A stretch of 64,000 bases of DNA from Cytospora piceicola. Its lineage: Eukaryota > Ascomycota > Sordariomycetes > Diaporthales > Cytosporaceae. The notes under the pieces were generated by a model. It searched no databases. It saw only the letters and a list, made by a program, of their open reading frames with translations, and was not told where the DNA came from. The position numbers and the translations under genes were made by a program. Numbering within the stretch: the first letter of the stretch is position 1; each line of letters begins with the position of its first letter. Of this stretch, positions 9,827-20,414 are shown in pieces. The DNA lies in NCBI GenBank assembly GCA_023375675.1, contig JALQBC010000025.1, positions 1-64,000 of the forward strand, in the 5' to 3' direction.

Positions 9827-11612
9827 ATGTCTTCATCATCAGACCAGGAGGTACTCCAGACTGCGGCGCAGACCTTGACTCTAGAATACTTGGCACCGGA
9901 GATTCTTTGCTTGATTGTTACTACACTGGACCCTATAAGCCTTATATCCTTGTCCCAGAGCTCTCGAGGTTTTCGATCATTCATCCAACCTACAAGAGCT
10001 CACTTCGTCCAGCGGCTTCTCTCCCTCGAGCTCCTCCCAGAAAACAATGGTCGTTACCGGTCTGTACCCCTCTTCAGGGGCCGCGACAGCACCATGCACC
10101 CAGATGACAGTGACGTGCAGGCTTGGGAGGGGATAAGATATGCCTGTGCCGGATGTTTGAAGCTCCGTTCTCATATGCATTTTGACAACCACTCCATCTT
10201 GCGACTTGGTCTTAGGAAGCCGCCGCCTGGGTCTACAGAGGCTACCAAGTTGACCGATTGGGAACCTTATAATGATCATTTCGAAGATCCCGGGGAAAAG
10301 TGGCAACGAATTCAACAACGCAAGGAAGAAGCTCGGGAAAGAGATAAATTGTGGCGGAGGGAGTATCACAATGCTATTCAAGCTCCTTCGGAAAGCGACA
10401 CCCCGGAACTAAAGGCCCTACTGGACCATGAGGCCGCGGAGGCAGGTAAGCTACCTCTTTGATTCAATCACTTTACGCAGTCTGCAGTACTTCTCCAGAT
10501 GTCCGGTCCGAGGAAACAACCGAGCTATTTGTGTGTAGTCTTTCCACGCACATCTGATAGCTACCCGACGGTGCTCTCAGGGATACAGACTGGACCTAGT
10601 CTCCTCCTGTGCTGCTACCATTCTAACAAAATCTAATATGAATTTCCTAGAAAAACGCATATGTGGCACAGGGCGCCGGTTGCGACTGTGCCTTGAGTGC
10701 AAAGACGAGCGCGGCGTGTGGCGCCGCCTCACTACTGCCAATAATGGCACGTCCGAAGAGCCCCTAATCAAGAGTCGTAAGCGCTATTTCCATACTGCTT
10801 TCGAACGATACTTCACCGGCTTGTTTCCGGGTCTCATCCCACCGCCCGGGCAACGTCCTAGGTACACGCATATACACCGTATCAACGGAGAGGCCAACAT
10901 GGGCATCTTTTGCATGCTGAATACGACCCGTTGCAAGGACTGTGGACTGTTCAAGGAGCTCGCCGCCTTTCGCCATGGCGGTGCTTACAGGTACTGGCAG
11001 CCCTTATCCCACGGACCTTGGCAGCTCTTACCCTACGGATCCTGGCGCCACAGGAATCCCAAGGGACACACACTCGGCCATATCACCGATTTCAGGACCT
11101 GTAACACATGCTTTGCGGATAAATATGGACTTGTAGCTCTTCAGCAGTCGCTTGCGGCGTTTGCCCTGGAACTTGCCGAAGACGCCCTGGCTGATTATTC
11201 CGACTTCCTCATGAATGGATGGTCAGACATTATCAACGGCGGTCTCAGGCGTCTGATGAATGACGAACGCGAAAGACATCTTGTGGATGAAATTGCTGCG
11301 AAAGCTTCCCGTGTTTTACATCAGGATACATCACTCAAATCTCGGGCCAGACAACAGTTTGTTTTCAGGGAGGGGGACATGGAGGCTCTTCACGCCATTC
11401 AAGCCGAGGTTATCCATCTTGTCTACCATGAGACTACCCAGAAGTCCAGGGAAAATATCTTCCGTTCCAGGGCTGTCGAAATCTGGCTGGATGACTACGA
11501 GAAAGGGGAGGGGGCTTACCGGATCTTTAAAGAGGTCATTAGGCGCATCAAGGAAAGCCCAGGCGTTTTGGATGACTACACATTACTTCAGGCAGCTCAA
11601 AGAAACGAATAG
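9827..11612 (+). CDS. F-box protein with Cys-rich middle domain
   Basis: Exons 9827-10445 and 10651-11612 give about 526 residues. An F-box lies at residues 15-52 (LEYLAPEILCLIVTTLDPISL...). Next comes a CAGCLKL Cys pair with FDNHSILRLGLRKPPPGS, a highly charged helical stretch, a second Cys pair (CLECK), the block RYFTGLFPGL and further CxxC motifs (CKDCG, CNTC). The 205-base intron (GTAAGC...TTCCTAG) is longer than the neighbours' introns. It is the only acceptor I found that keeps frame and joins DHEAAEAE to KRICGTGRRLRLCLECK. This layout is typical of a large group of filamentous-ascomycete F-box proteins. The F-box would recruit an SCF ubiquitin ligase through Skp1; the Cys-rich part probably binds zinc and a substrate, which is unknown. 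Confidence 0.8.
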
Positions 11613-12284
11613 TGCGATATTGGAGGATATATTGCTTACATGGAGGATTAGTCTCCTTGCCCGCTTCCATGCCACGGAGGTTCAATCCAGATGTCCACGG
11701 GTTGAGATGGGGCCTACGTGATGGCAAGGAAGTATGAACGAGTGGAGGGTTCTTGGAGATCATCATTCTATGCATATTGTTGTATCTGCCATATTTCAAG
11801 CAGCCAAATGTGCATCTTATACTGTATGGCAAAATCGGCCAGCCTTTATGTTTATGTATTATTACAGCTTCCATATATGGGGACGGAAGCAACCCTTGGG
11901 AATCTAGCCCTCAGAAAGATTCACTGAAATGACATAGTTCCTGCAGCAGTGTTTTGACGATGTAACCACATCCTTGCATCTTAAGTAAAGTCTCTTTCCC
12001 CGCAATCTCGTGGCGAGCCCTCGACAGGCATCGTGGAACCTCTCCACAGTTTCGGTACAGCTTCCACCGGCTGACCGGTCACCAGCCACCCTGCAGGGTT
12101 CGCATGGAGAAACTCTGACCGCATTGGGTCGGTTATGGGACAACGACGTGTACTACCTACTATCACGATGGGATAAATACAAGAACTCTTCGGCCTTGGC
12201 GCGGTTCCTGCTTTGGAGATTCAAGACGCGGCTTGTCTTCATCTCCATCCGTGAGTCGAGTGTCCAGGGCTTCATATATCGAAC
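11613..12284. other. Intergenic region
   Basis: The 3' flank of the F-box gene and the promoter of the beta-galactosidase gene. No gene is supported, although a 109-codon ORF overlaps the start of the next gene in another frame. Confidence 0.6.
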
Positions 12285-15200
12285 ATGTTGTTCAGCAAGA
12301 CCTTGGCCCTCACTTGGGCGCTCCTCGCCGGCAGGCTGAGCGAAGCTCAAAACACCACCACGCCGCAGTGGCCGCTACATAACGACGGCCTGACGACGCT
12401 CGTGGAGTGGGACCACTACAGCTTCAAGGTCAACAACCAGCGGCTCTTCGTCTTCTCGGGCGAGTTCCACTACTGGCGGTTCCCCGTGCCGGAGCTATGG
12501 CGCGACCTCCTCGAGAAGGTCCGCGCGGCCGGCTTCAACACCTTTTCCATCTACAGCCACTGGGGCTACCACAGCCCGTCCGACGGCGTCCTGGACTTCA
12601 CCACGGGCGCCCACGACTTCACCCTCATCATGGACCTGGCGGAGGAGCTGGGCCTGTACATGATGGTGCGCCCGGGGCCGTACGTCAACGCCGAGACCAA
12701 CGCGGGCGGGTTCCCCCTGTGGGCGACGACGGGCGCGTACGGGGCCCTGCGGGACGACGACCCGCGGTACACGGCCGCCTGGGCGCCGTACTGGGGCAAC
12801 GTGTCCCGCCTGGTCGCGCCGCGCCTGGTCACCAACGGGGGCAACGTGATCCTGTTCCAGGTCGAGAACGAGCTGGGCGCGCAGTGGGAGGACGTGGCGG
12901 CCCGGGCGCCGGACGCCGCGGCCGGCGGGTACATGCAGCTGCTCGAGGACGCGGCGCGGGCCGGCGGCATCGACGTCCCGCTGACGCACAACGACCCCAA
13001 CATGGACGCGTACTCGTGGTCCAGGGACTTCAGCGGCGACGCCACCGGGAACGTCGACGTCGTGGGCGTCGACTCGTACCCGTCGTGCTGGAGCTGCAAC
13101 CTGTCCGAGTGCACCGGCACCAACGGCGAGTACGTCGCGTACCAGGTGGTCGACTACGACGACTACTTCGCCGCCTTCTCGCCGACCCAGCCCAACTTCC
13201 TGCCCGAGTTCCAGGGGGGCTCGTACAACCCGTGGGCGGGCCCCGAGGGCGGGTGTCCGTCCGATCTTGGCGCGGACTTTGCGAATATGTTCTACCGGAA
13301 TCTGATCTACCAGCGTGTCACGGCCTTGTCGCTGTATATGGTTTTCGGGGGTACGAACTGGGGGTGGCTGGCGTTCCCTCTTGTGGCGACCAGCTATGAC
13401 TACTCCAGCCCCGTGTCCGAGAACAGGGAAATTGGAGACAAGTACTACGAGACCAAGCTGCTGACCATGTTCACGCGTGTGGCGAAGGACCTGGCAAAGA
13501 CGGAAAGGCTGGGGAACGATACGAGCTATACGGATAACGAGGCGATCGCCACAGCCGAGTTGCGGAACCCGGATACCGATGCGGCGTTCTATGTTGCTAT
13601 GCATCTGGATTCGACGTCAAGTACCGTAGAGACGTTCAGTTTAAACGTTAGCACGTCGCAGGGAACGAGACTGGTTCCACAGTATGGCGGAAGCATCGCG
13701 ATCAATGGACACCAGGCCAAAATCCTACCCACAGACTTCAGGTTCGGCAGCAAGAACCTGCTGTACTCCACGGCTGAGGTTCTGACGTACTCGGTGTTGG
13801 GTGGCAAGGAGGTTCTGGCCGTCTGGGTACCGACTGGAGAATCCGGAGAGCTAGTTGTGGAGGGCGTGGCGTCTGCAGGCGTCGCAAAGACCACGGCGAA
13901 CAATACCTCGACAAGTGTCAGCATCATCCCCGGGAACTCGAGCGTGGCCATCAACTGGTCTAACACTGGAGGCTTGACGGTCGTCAACCTTGAAGACGGC
14001 GCACAGTTGGTCATCCTTGATCGTCCAGCAGCCTATGTCTTCTGGGCGCCGACTCTAGGGAATGATCCGTTGTACCCTGAGAACAATACAGGTTAGTAGG
14101 ACTTCCAAGCCCCTTTACACAATTTGATACGAATGCAGTGGCTGACACCAAGAACAGTACTTGTACAAGGTCCCTACCTAGTCCGCTCCGCGTCCATCAC
14201 GCCAAACAACACTCTCCAACTCACCGGTGACATCGACAAATCCACGCAGTCCGTTACAATCTTCGCACCGCCAGTTTCCTCGGTAACCTGGAACGGCAAG
14301 CCTCTCACTATAACCTCCAAGGACGGCAACATGCTCACCGCAACCGTGAAAGGGCCACCAGCCTTCACCCTCCCGTCCTTAGGGCCATGGAAATGGCACG
14401 ACAGTCTCCCAGAAATCCAACCCAACTACACTACCTCTGCCGCCGTCTGGACAACAGCCGACCACACCAACACCTCCAATCCGTCGGTACCAGCATCCAA
14501 TAACCCCGTGCTGTACCTAGATGACTACCATGTCCATGTCGGCAACAGCATCTACCGCGCCACCTTCCCCAGCACAGCCTCACCGCCGAGTGGTGTATAC
14601 CTCAACATCACGGGAGGCACTGCCTTCGGCTACTCAGCATGGCTGAACAGCGTGTTCATCGGCTCGTACTTGGGTACTTCAACCTCTGCGACAGGGGCTC
14701 TAGAGCTCGCGTTCGCCAATGCGACACTCGCCTCTGATGGGAGTGACAACATCCTGGTCATAGTGATGGATAACTCAGGACACGACGAAACAAGCGGCGC
14801 AATAAAGCCCAGGGGTATATGGAATGCCACGCTCATCGGCGACGGACAGAACTCCTTCACGGAGTGGAAGATAGCCGGGACAGCCGGCGGCGAGGACAAC
14901 ATCGATCCGACCCGTGGGGTGTACAATGAAGGCGGGCTGTACGCCGAGCGCATCGGGACACACCTCCCCGGGTATCCGGACGGAAGGTGGCCAACGGGGA
15001 ACAGCACCACCCTCGCGGTACCCGGCGCCGGGATCCGCGTCTTCCGCACGGTTGTCCCGCTGTCCGTGCCCCCCGGGCTGGACGTGTCCATCTCGTTCCG
15101 GTTCTCGGCCCCTGGAAACGGGAGTTCCAGCAGCACGTTCGTGCCGACTGACGCTAAGTACTCCAACCGGGTCCGGGCGCTGTTGTTTGTCAACGGGTAC

Positions 15201-15440
15201 CAGTACGGCCGTTTCAACCCGTATATTGGCAACCAGATCAACTTCCCCGTGCCCACTGGGATCCTGAAACACAACGGCGACAACACGATTGTCGTAACGG
15301 TGTGGAGCCAGAGCGCCGAGGGTGCTGAAGTGAAACTGGGGTGGGAGTTGGAGTATGTGCATACCACTGGGTATGACATGGGCTTTGATGCAGAGTATCT
15401 GACGCCGGGGTGGACGAGCGATCGCCTGGTATATGCATGA
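12285..15440 (+). CDS. Secreted beta-galactosidase, GH35
   Basis: Exons 12285-14091 and 14158-15440 give about 1029 residues, the normal size for fungal GH35. The 66-base intron (GTTAGT...AACAG) has a CTGAC branch and keeps frame. A signal peptide covers about residues 1-22, ending SEAQ. The catalytic barrel contains [17 protein letters not shown], the acid/base Glu in FQVENELG (E196) and the nucleophile Glu in LPEFQGG (E308). The following beta-sandwich and jelly-roll domains run to the C-terminus. Many N-x-S/T sites are present. The enzyme removes terminal beta-galactose from plant side chains such as pectic galactan or xyloglucan. The first 900 bases of coding DNA are very GC-rich, so long antisense and alternative-frame ORFs appear here that are not genes. 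Confidence 0.95.
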
Positions 15441-15849
15441 CCGTGTAGATACATAAGTATACAAATTTTTCACCGATCATGTGTGGCATCGTACTGCAGC
15501 CAACGTCGTGATTATCAACATTGAATGCAGGTTCAAATAGCGGGCTGTGGTAATCCGGGACCAACTGGGGGCATATACTGCCGCTAGGAGTAAAAGCCGT
15601 GCATAGTAGAGATGTATCTATCGCCGTAACTCATGAGTATAAGTGCAAGTGTCTCATAGGTTCCCCTGAAGGATAAGCACTCATGGTGCGGGGCCAGATG
15701 AGGTTGCATCGGATCGGCTGACGGGAACTTGTTCCCCATAGATACATACCATACCGCGGCGACGATTATTTTGAAAACGCTCAGAGGTACCGTTTACGTG
15801 CTCTAAAACGGTTTTAGCCTCAAGTTCAGTCAGGCATTATTCACTATTC

Positions 15850-15895
15850 TGAAATGGTTACTTTGCTCTGAAATGGTCTTTTATTCTGAAATGGT
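15850..15895. repeat. CTGAAATGGT short tandem repeat
   Basis: Three copies of T(C/T)TGAAATGGT spaced about 20 bases apart, followed by a degenerate fourth (TCTAAAATTGT). Function unknown; part of the low-complexity tract next to the transposon island. Confidence 0.7.
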
Positions 15896-16014
15896 CCCTT
15901 CGTTCTAAAATTGTTTCTAGATCCTTATACCTAGGTATATAGGTACCAGGTGCCTTCCAAGGTTCCAAAGTTACTACGGTGCCCTCCTACCAGGTGCCTT
16001 CCCTTTAAGATCTT

Positions 16015-16073
16015 AAGGCAACAACCTTCAAGGCAACAACCTTCAAGGCAACAACCTTCAAGGCAACAACCTT
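16015..16073. repeat. 15-bp tandem repeat, four copies
   Basis: The unit AAGGCAACAACCTTC occurs four times head to tail with no mismatch except a shortened last copy. Each unit is itself partly palindromic (AAGG...CCTT). It is followed by AAGACC/ATCAAG-rich low-complexity DNA to about 16210. Confidence 0.9.
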
Positions 16074-16329
16074 AAGACCTTCCCTTCAAGACCTTCCCTC
16101 TAAGATTATCAAGACCATCAAGATCATCAAGACTATCAAGACCATAAAGGCCTTCCAGACAGACCTTTAAGACAGACCTTCGAGACAGACCTTCGAGACC
16201 TTTAAGACCTTTAAGACCTTCAGACCTTAAAGTAGCTACGTAGGTAGACTAAGTAAGTTACTCTCGAACGGTGAAACTTCATCCCTAGCCGAGATCTCTA
16301 CATCTAGGTACCTAAAAACGATATAGGTA

Positions 16330-16377
16330 ACGAAACGATCGAAGTACGAAATGATCGAGGTACGAATTGATCGAGGT
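16330..16377. repeat. 16-bp tandem repeat, three copies
   Basis: The unit ACGAAATGATCGAGGT occurs three times in a row with one or two substitutions per copy. The core ATCGA(A/G)GTAC recurs in each. No known function. Confidence 0.85.
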
Positions 16378-16872
16378 ACCTAGAAACAGTTTAGACCTTG
16401 AAATGATTTTGATGACCTAAGATGTATTTAAGTCTAGAAACGGTCCTACGTATTTAAAAACGGTCTTTCCGTTTTAAGTTCAATCAGCTACAGTTTCGGG
16501 CTAAGGCAGCGTGCCTTGGGCGTTTTTAAAATAATCAGCGGCGCGGTATGGTACTACCTAGGTATGTACTTAGTATGTAGTGTACATAGACCTCGGATGC
16601 TTGGTACAGAGTTGCAACCCGTGTCCAAGCAGTAGCGGCCCAGAATGTCGGTATGGTGGTGACGTAGGACTGGTTGGAATCAATGGTGCTGCATGCAAAA
16701 TATCGTTGTTGATGGGAACTTGATGCCTCGTTGCACCACCCTCGCGGACACAGAGATGGAGTGTCTCAGGATGGTCGTTGATATCTGGGATAGACAGAGC
16801 TGATGGTGGTCTGTAGCGTTATCGTCATCGTCATCAGCAGTCAGCCATCTGACAACCCTAAGTATATAAGTA

Positions 16873-16974
16873 CCCGTAGGCCCCACCCTGACGCTGTGCT
16901 GCCCACTACGTGCTACGCCCGTAGTAGGTGCTAAAATCAGTCCGCAGCTAAAATTAATCCGTATTTTAAACTTA
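16873..16974 (+). repeat. Left terminal inverted repeat of the pogo-like element
   Basis: Starts CCCGTAGGCCCCACCCTGAC and pairs with the right repeat over about 100 bases. This copy is GC-richer than the right one, so it has suffered fewer C-to-T changes. It includes the block TGCCCACTACGTGCTACGCC, identical but for one base to the other end. Confidence 0.92.
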
Positions 16975-19883
16975 AGCCTGCCTATTAAATTTGTTAGTAT
17001 ACTATAAGTACGTCGCGCCTTAACGTACCTAATTCTTATTAAACGTAGATTATTATTAGATATTTATATTAATCTTTTATTAAACTTTATTTTTTTTTAC
17101 TATAATAGCTTAATTATATTTTAATTAAGATAACGTCTTTTTACTCTCGTCTTACGCCGAGGCTATATATATATACCTAAATATTTAACGTAACGAAAAC
17201 GTTTAGTATAAGAAATAATAGGCTAATCTCGCTATATAAGAGAAACGTCGGTAATATAAGCTTAAACCTTACCGAGATTTAAAGCTATAAAAGCTATTAT
17301 AAACCTTTATTCGAGCCTATACGCGTTAAACATCTTACGATAAAAGTACTATCCGAAAGTACTTATAGTTTTTACGTTAGTATAGTAAGCTACGTCTTTT
17401 TAGCCGGCTTGTCGGCTGTCTTTTAATCTTTAATAAGTAAGAAGATAAAGCTATTATAAAGTATATACTTTAGCTAAGCTAAAATAGCTTTCCTGTTTTT
17501 AAAAGTATAGTTATCGGCGTTATTAACTATATATATACCTTATATAACTAGCCTACTATTAATAGCTACTAGTTCTTATAATAGCTAAACGATTACCTTA
17601 AGCTTTATATAGCTACTATTAAACCTATTAAAATTACTTAAAAAAGCTTCGAACTAACTACTTATAATATTAACAGGTTTTTCGATATAGTAAATATAGC
17701 CCGGGATAAATATAACCTTACCTTATTAAACGTATAAAATGCTAACGAATACAGTAACTATATCGCTATTATAGCTAGCTATATAGTTATTATAATAATT
17801 AAAATAAAACAGGTTAAAATAGCTAAAGTATATAATTTTAATAATTATAAGTCTATAACTTTAATCGGCTATAATAACGCTATAAGTAATACTATCTTTA
17901 CGTTTTATATCTTTAAGTAATAGCCGAATCTTTATTAAGCTAAATCTAATTTAAATAAAAATATTAAGTTTATTAAAAGCGATACCGGCTTTTTAAACAC
18001 GGTTTATATAATAAACTAAATATATTACTTTAATAGATACTCTTTTCCTTATTATACTTACTTTAAAAGCTATAATATTATCTTTTAAGCTTAGTTCGAT
18101 ATTAATTTCGACTTTACGTTTAACTAACAGCAGAAAAATAACCTTATATAAATAGGTAACGGCTTATATATAGATAAAACTAAAGTTTAGTAATACCTTT
18201 TTATCGATAGCTTTTTAAAATATTATAGTATTACCGTCTTAAACTACTACCTATAGTTTAATATACTAGTTATTTTCTTACCTTTTTATTTAATATACTT
18301 ACTATAGCCGATAGATATAAGCGTTTTCTAATAGTTAAAGGTATAATATTAATAGGTTTTATAAAAGAAGGTTTATAAAAGTAATCTTATATTTATCTGT
18401 AATAACTTTATTTATAAAGCTTTTTAAGTATATAGAAAAAATATAAAAATTTACGTTAATTAAGTATTTACTAACTATAGTATAGCTTATAATAAACTCG
18501 GTATTTACAGCCTTTTATATTATAGCCGGCTTTTTTAAAAATAGCTTTAAGCCTTTTAACTATAGTATTATTCTTATCGAAATACTTTAAAAACAGCTTA
18601 ATTCGAATTAACCTATCTACTTTAACCTTTTACCCGACCTTTTTACTAAGCGTAACCGGTATACCTTCTATAATACCGAGCGCTTAATATATTAATATAT
18701 TTACTAGATAAGCCTTTTTATATACCGTACTACGCGAAAGCTAGCTTATATAGCTTTAAAATCTATATATTTTAAAAGGAAACTAAACGCCGATAAAAAG
18801 AATAAACAGATATAGCTTAAAAATATACAGAATAAAAAGAAAAGGTTATAAGTAAAGTTAAAAGGTAACGTTATAAACTTTATTATAGTCGACGAGATTA
18901 AGTAAAAAGGTATTATAATAAAAGTAAAGATATAAACTACTGAAGCTTAAAAGATTATAAAAACAACGGCTATAGTAGACCGGTAATAAGCCGAGTAAGC
19001 TTATAGGTATAAAATAAAGAAAAAGTAAAACCTTAATAAAGCTTAATATAACGTTAAGAAAAAACTAAACGGCGTAAAAGTTATAAAACGGTAATAGCTT
19101 TAATACTATTACTTAAATCTATAGCTAGCAGGTAAAGCTATATAAAATAATAATAAGCTAAATTTACAGATACCGGCTATACTTATAATACTAGCTATTT
19201 AAACGGATATTTTATAGTATATAACGGCTAAAGATATATTTATAGTAGTAAACGACTATATCCCTTTATTCCCGAGTACTAATTTTAATAAGTATAAGAA
19301 AGGCCTGTTATAGTTTTTATATAACTAGTTACCTGTTAACAGATTAGCCTTAAATACTATTTTAACGTTTAATAATAGCTTTATAATTAAAGTAGGTAAT
19401 AGCTATTTAAAGCTTATAATATTTAAGGCTAGTAGTAAAGCAGATTAAAGTAAAGGTAAAAAAGATACCGAGGTATTTATAATACCTATCGACTTATAGC
19501 TATTAAAGTCGTTACTATCTATTTAACCGGTTATAATAGCTTTAAATCGAAAGAATAGCTTAATATAGTAGTCGGAAAAATAAGAAAGTTATTAGTATAT
19601 AATATAGATATAAAAAGTTTTAAAACAGCTTAAAAAGGTTATTAACAAAGTAATATAGTATAGCTTAAACAGCTAAAACGATAACCTCAAGGTAATAAAA
19701 ACGATAACCTTAACTAGCTATAATCTAATTAATTTTAAATACTTTTATATATCGTCGCTTTTATCGCTTTTAATTATATTATATATAACAGTTTCTTAAT
19801 ATAGTCCGAATATAACCTGTAAAAATATTAGTTTTAAGTAGTTTAATATAGAAATTTAGTATATTCCCTATATAAATCTAGAA

Positions 19884-19983
19884 AGTTTAAAATACGGATT
19901 GATTTTAGCTACAGACTGATTTTAACACCTACTACAGGCGTAGCACGTAGTGGGCAGTATAGCGTTAAGGTAGGGCCTACGGG
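19884..19983 (-). repeat. Right terminal inverted repeat of the pogo-like element
   Basis: The reverse complement begins CCCGTAGGCCCTACCTTAAC and follows the left repeat to the shared end CCGTATTTTAAACTT. Differences between the two are almost all transitions, consistent with RIP acting on each end separately. Confidence 0.92.
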
Positions 19984-19985
19984 TA

Positions 19986-20243
19986 GGTAAATATCCAGTA
20001 TAGAAGATCAAAAAGATACAAGGTAGAGTAGGTAATTTTCCTTCCAGGTGCTAGGGTTCTGTTCCTCCCGCCGTCCCGTTCACCACTTAGCACACCTGGG
20101 CAGTAAGATACCTATTGAACAGACCCGATGTCAATTGGCTGCTGGTACACTATTGCTATAAGTACACTGCACGGCTAGTGGGGATGATTGCACGGGTCTA
20201 AAAGCACCCAGGGAACCCCTGACCCTATCAAGCAGGTACCGTC
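19986..20243. other. Normal-GC spacer between the two transposons
   Basis: A short stretch of normal composition between the pogo-like and copia elements, ending in the copia target duplication. It shows that the elements inserted next to each other and are not nested. No gene is seen. Confidence 0.7.
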
Positions 20244-20248
20244 GTATC

Positions 20249-20414
20249 TGTCAGACGGCAGCAGGGGTCCCTGCGGAAATACCTCGGTCTATATAAATAA
20301 GTAAGTTATATAATTAACTTCGGGATATATTTAATATAGAAATTAGCGTACCCGAGTAAGCGGGGTATAAAATAATATATTAATATATTAATCGAGTATA
20401 TATTATATATAATA
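20249..20414 (+). repeat. 5' LTR of the copia element (166 bp)
   Basis: Begins TGTCAGACGGCAGCAGGGGT and ends at ATATAATA, where the ancestral terminus was probably ATAACA. Compared with the 3' LTR the differences are transitions. The start is better preserved here (TG) than in the 3' copy (TA). Confidence 0.9.

Larger units (their letters stand above)
15441..16872. other. Repeat-rich intergenic region
   Basis: It contains the short tandem arrays listed separately, scattered TAGGTACC palindromes (15930-15950, 16295-16320, 16550-16570) and repeated AAACGGT words (15800-16470). No gene is supported; a 68-codon minus-strand ORF near 16680 lacks features. Confidence 0.65.
16873..19983. mobile_element. 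RIP-degraded pogo/Fot1-type (Tc1/mariner) DNA transposon
   Basis: The 3.1-kb element is bounded by long terminal inverted repeats (16873-16974 and 19884-19983) that begin CCCGTAGGCC and differ mostly by C/T and G/A changes. A TA dinucleotide flanks each side (16871-16872 and 19984-19985), matching the TA target duplication of the Tc1/mariner superfamily. At 18260-18330 one plus-strand frame reads NILVIFLPFYLIYLL, stop, PIDISVF, stop. This is the conserved transposase block N-I-x-x-x-x-L-P-P-H-[ST]-x-H-x-L-Q-P-L-D-V-x-V-F, with Gln codons turned to stops by C-to-T. The rest is AT-rich and full of stops, so the copy is dead. Its length and roughly 100-bp inverted repeats are large for a Fot1 relative. 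Confidence 0.82.

Noticed and set aside
5746..12284. Secondary-metabolite cluster around the dioxygenase
   Set aside because: No polyketide synthase, peptide synthetase, terpene cyclase, P450 or cluster regulator is nearby; a lone dioxygenase is not enough.
12495..13604. 369-codon minus-strand ORF and a 330-codon plus-strand ORF inside the beta-galactosidase gene
   Set aside because: Both are shadows of very GC-rich GH35 coding DNA; the translations are Arg/Gly/Pro/Val-rich with no domain.
16015..16377. CRISPR-like array
   Set aside because: The repeats are head to tail without spacers of constant length, in a eukaryotic intergenic region.
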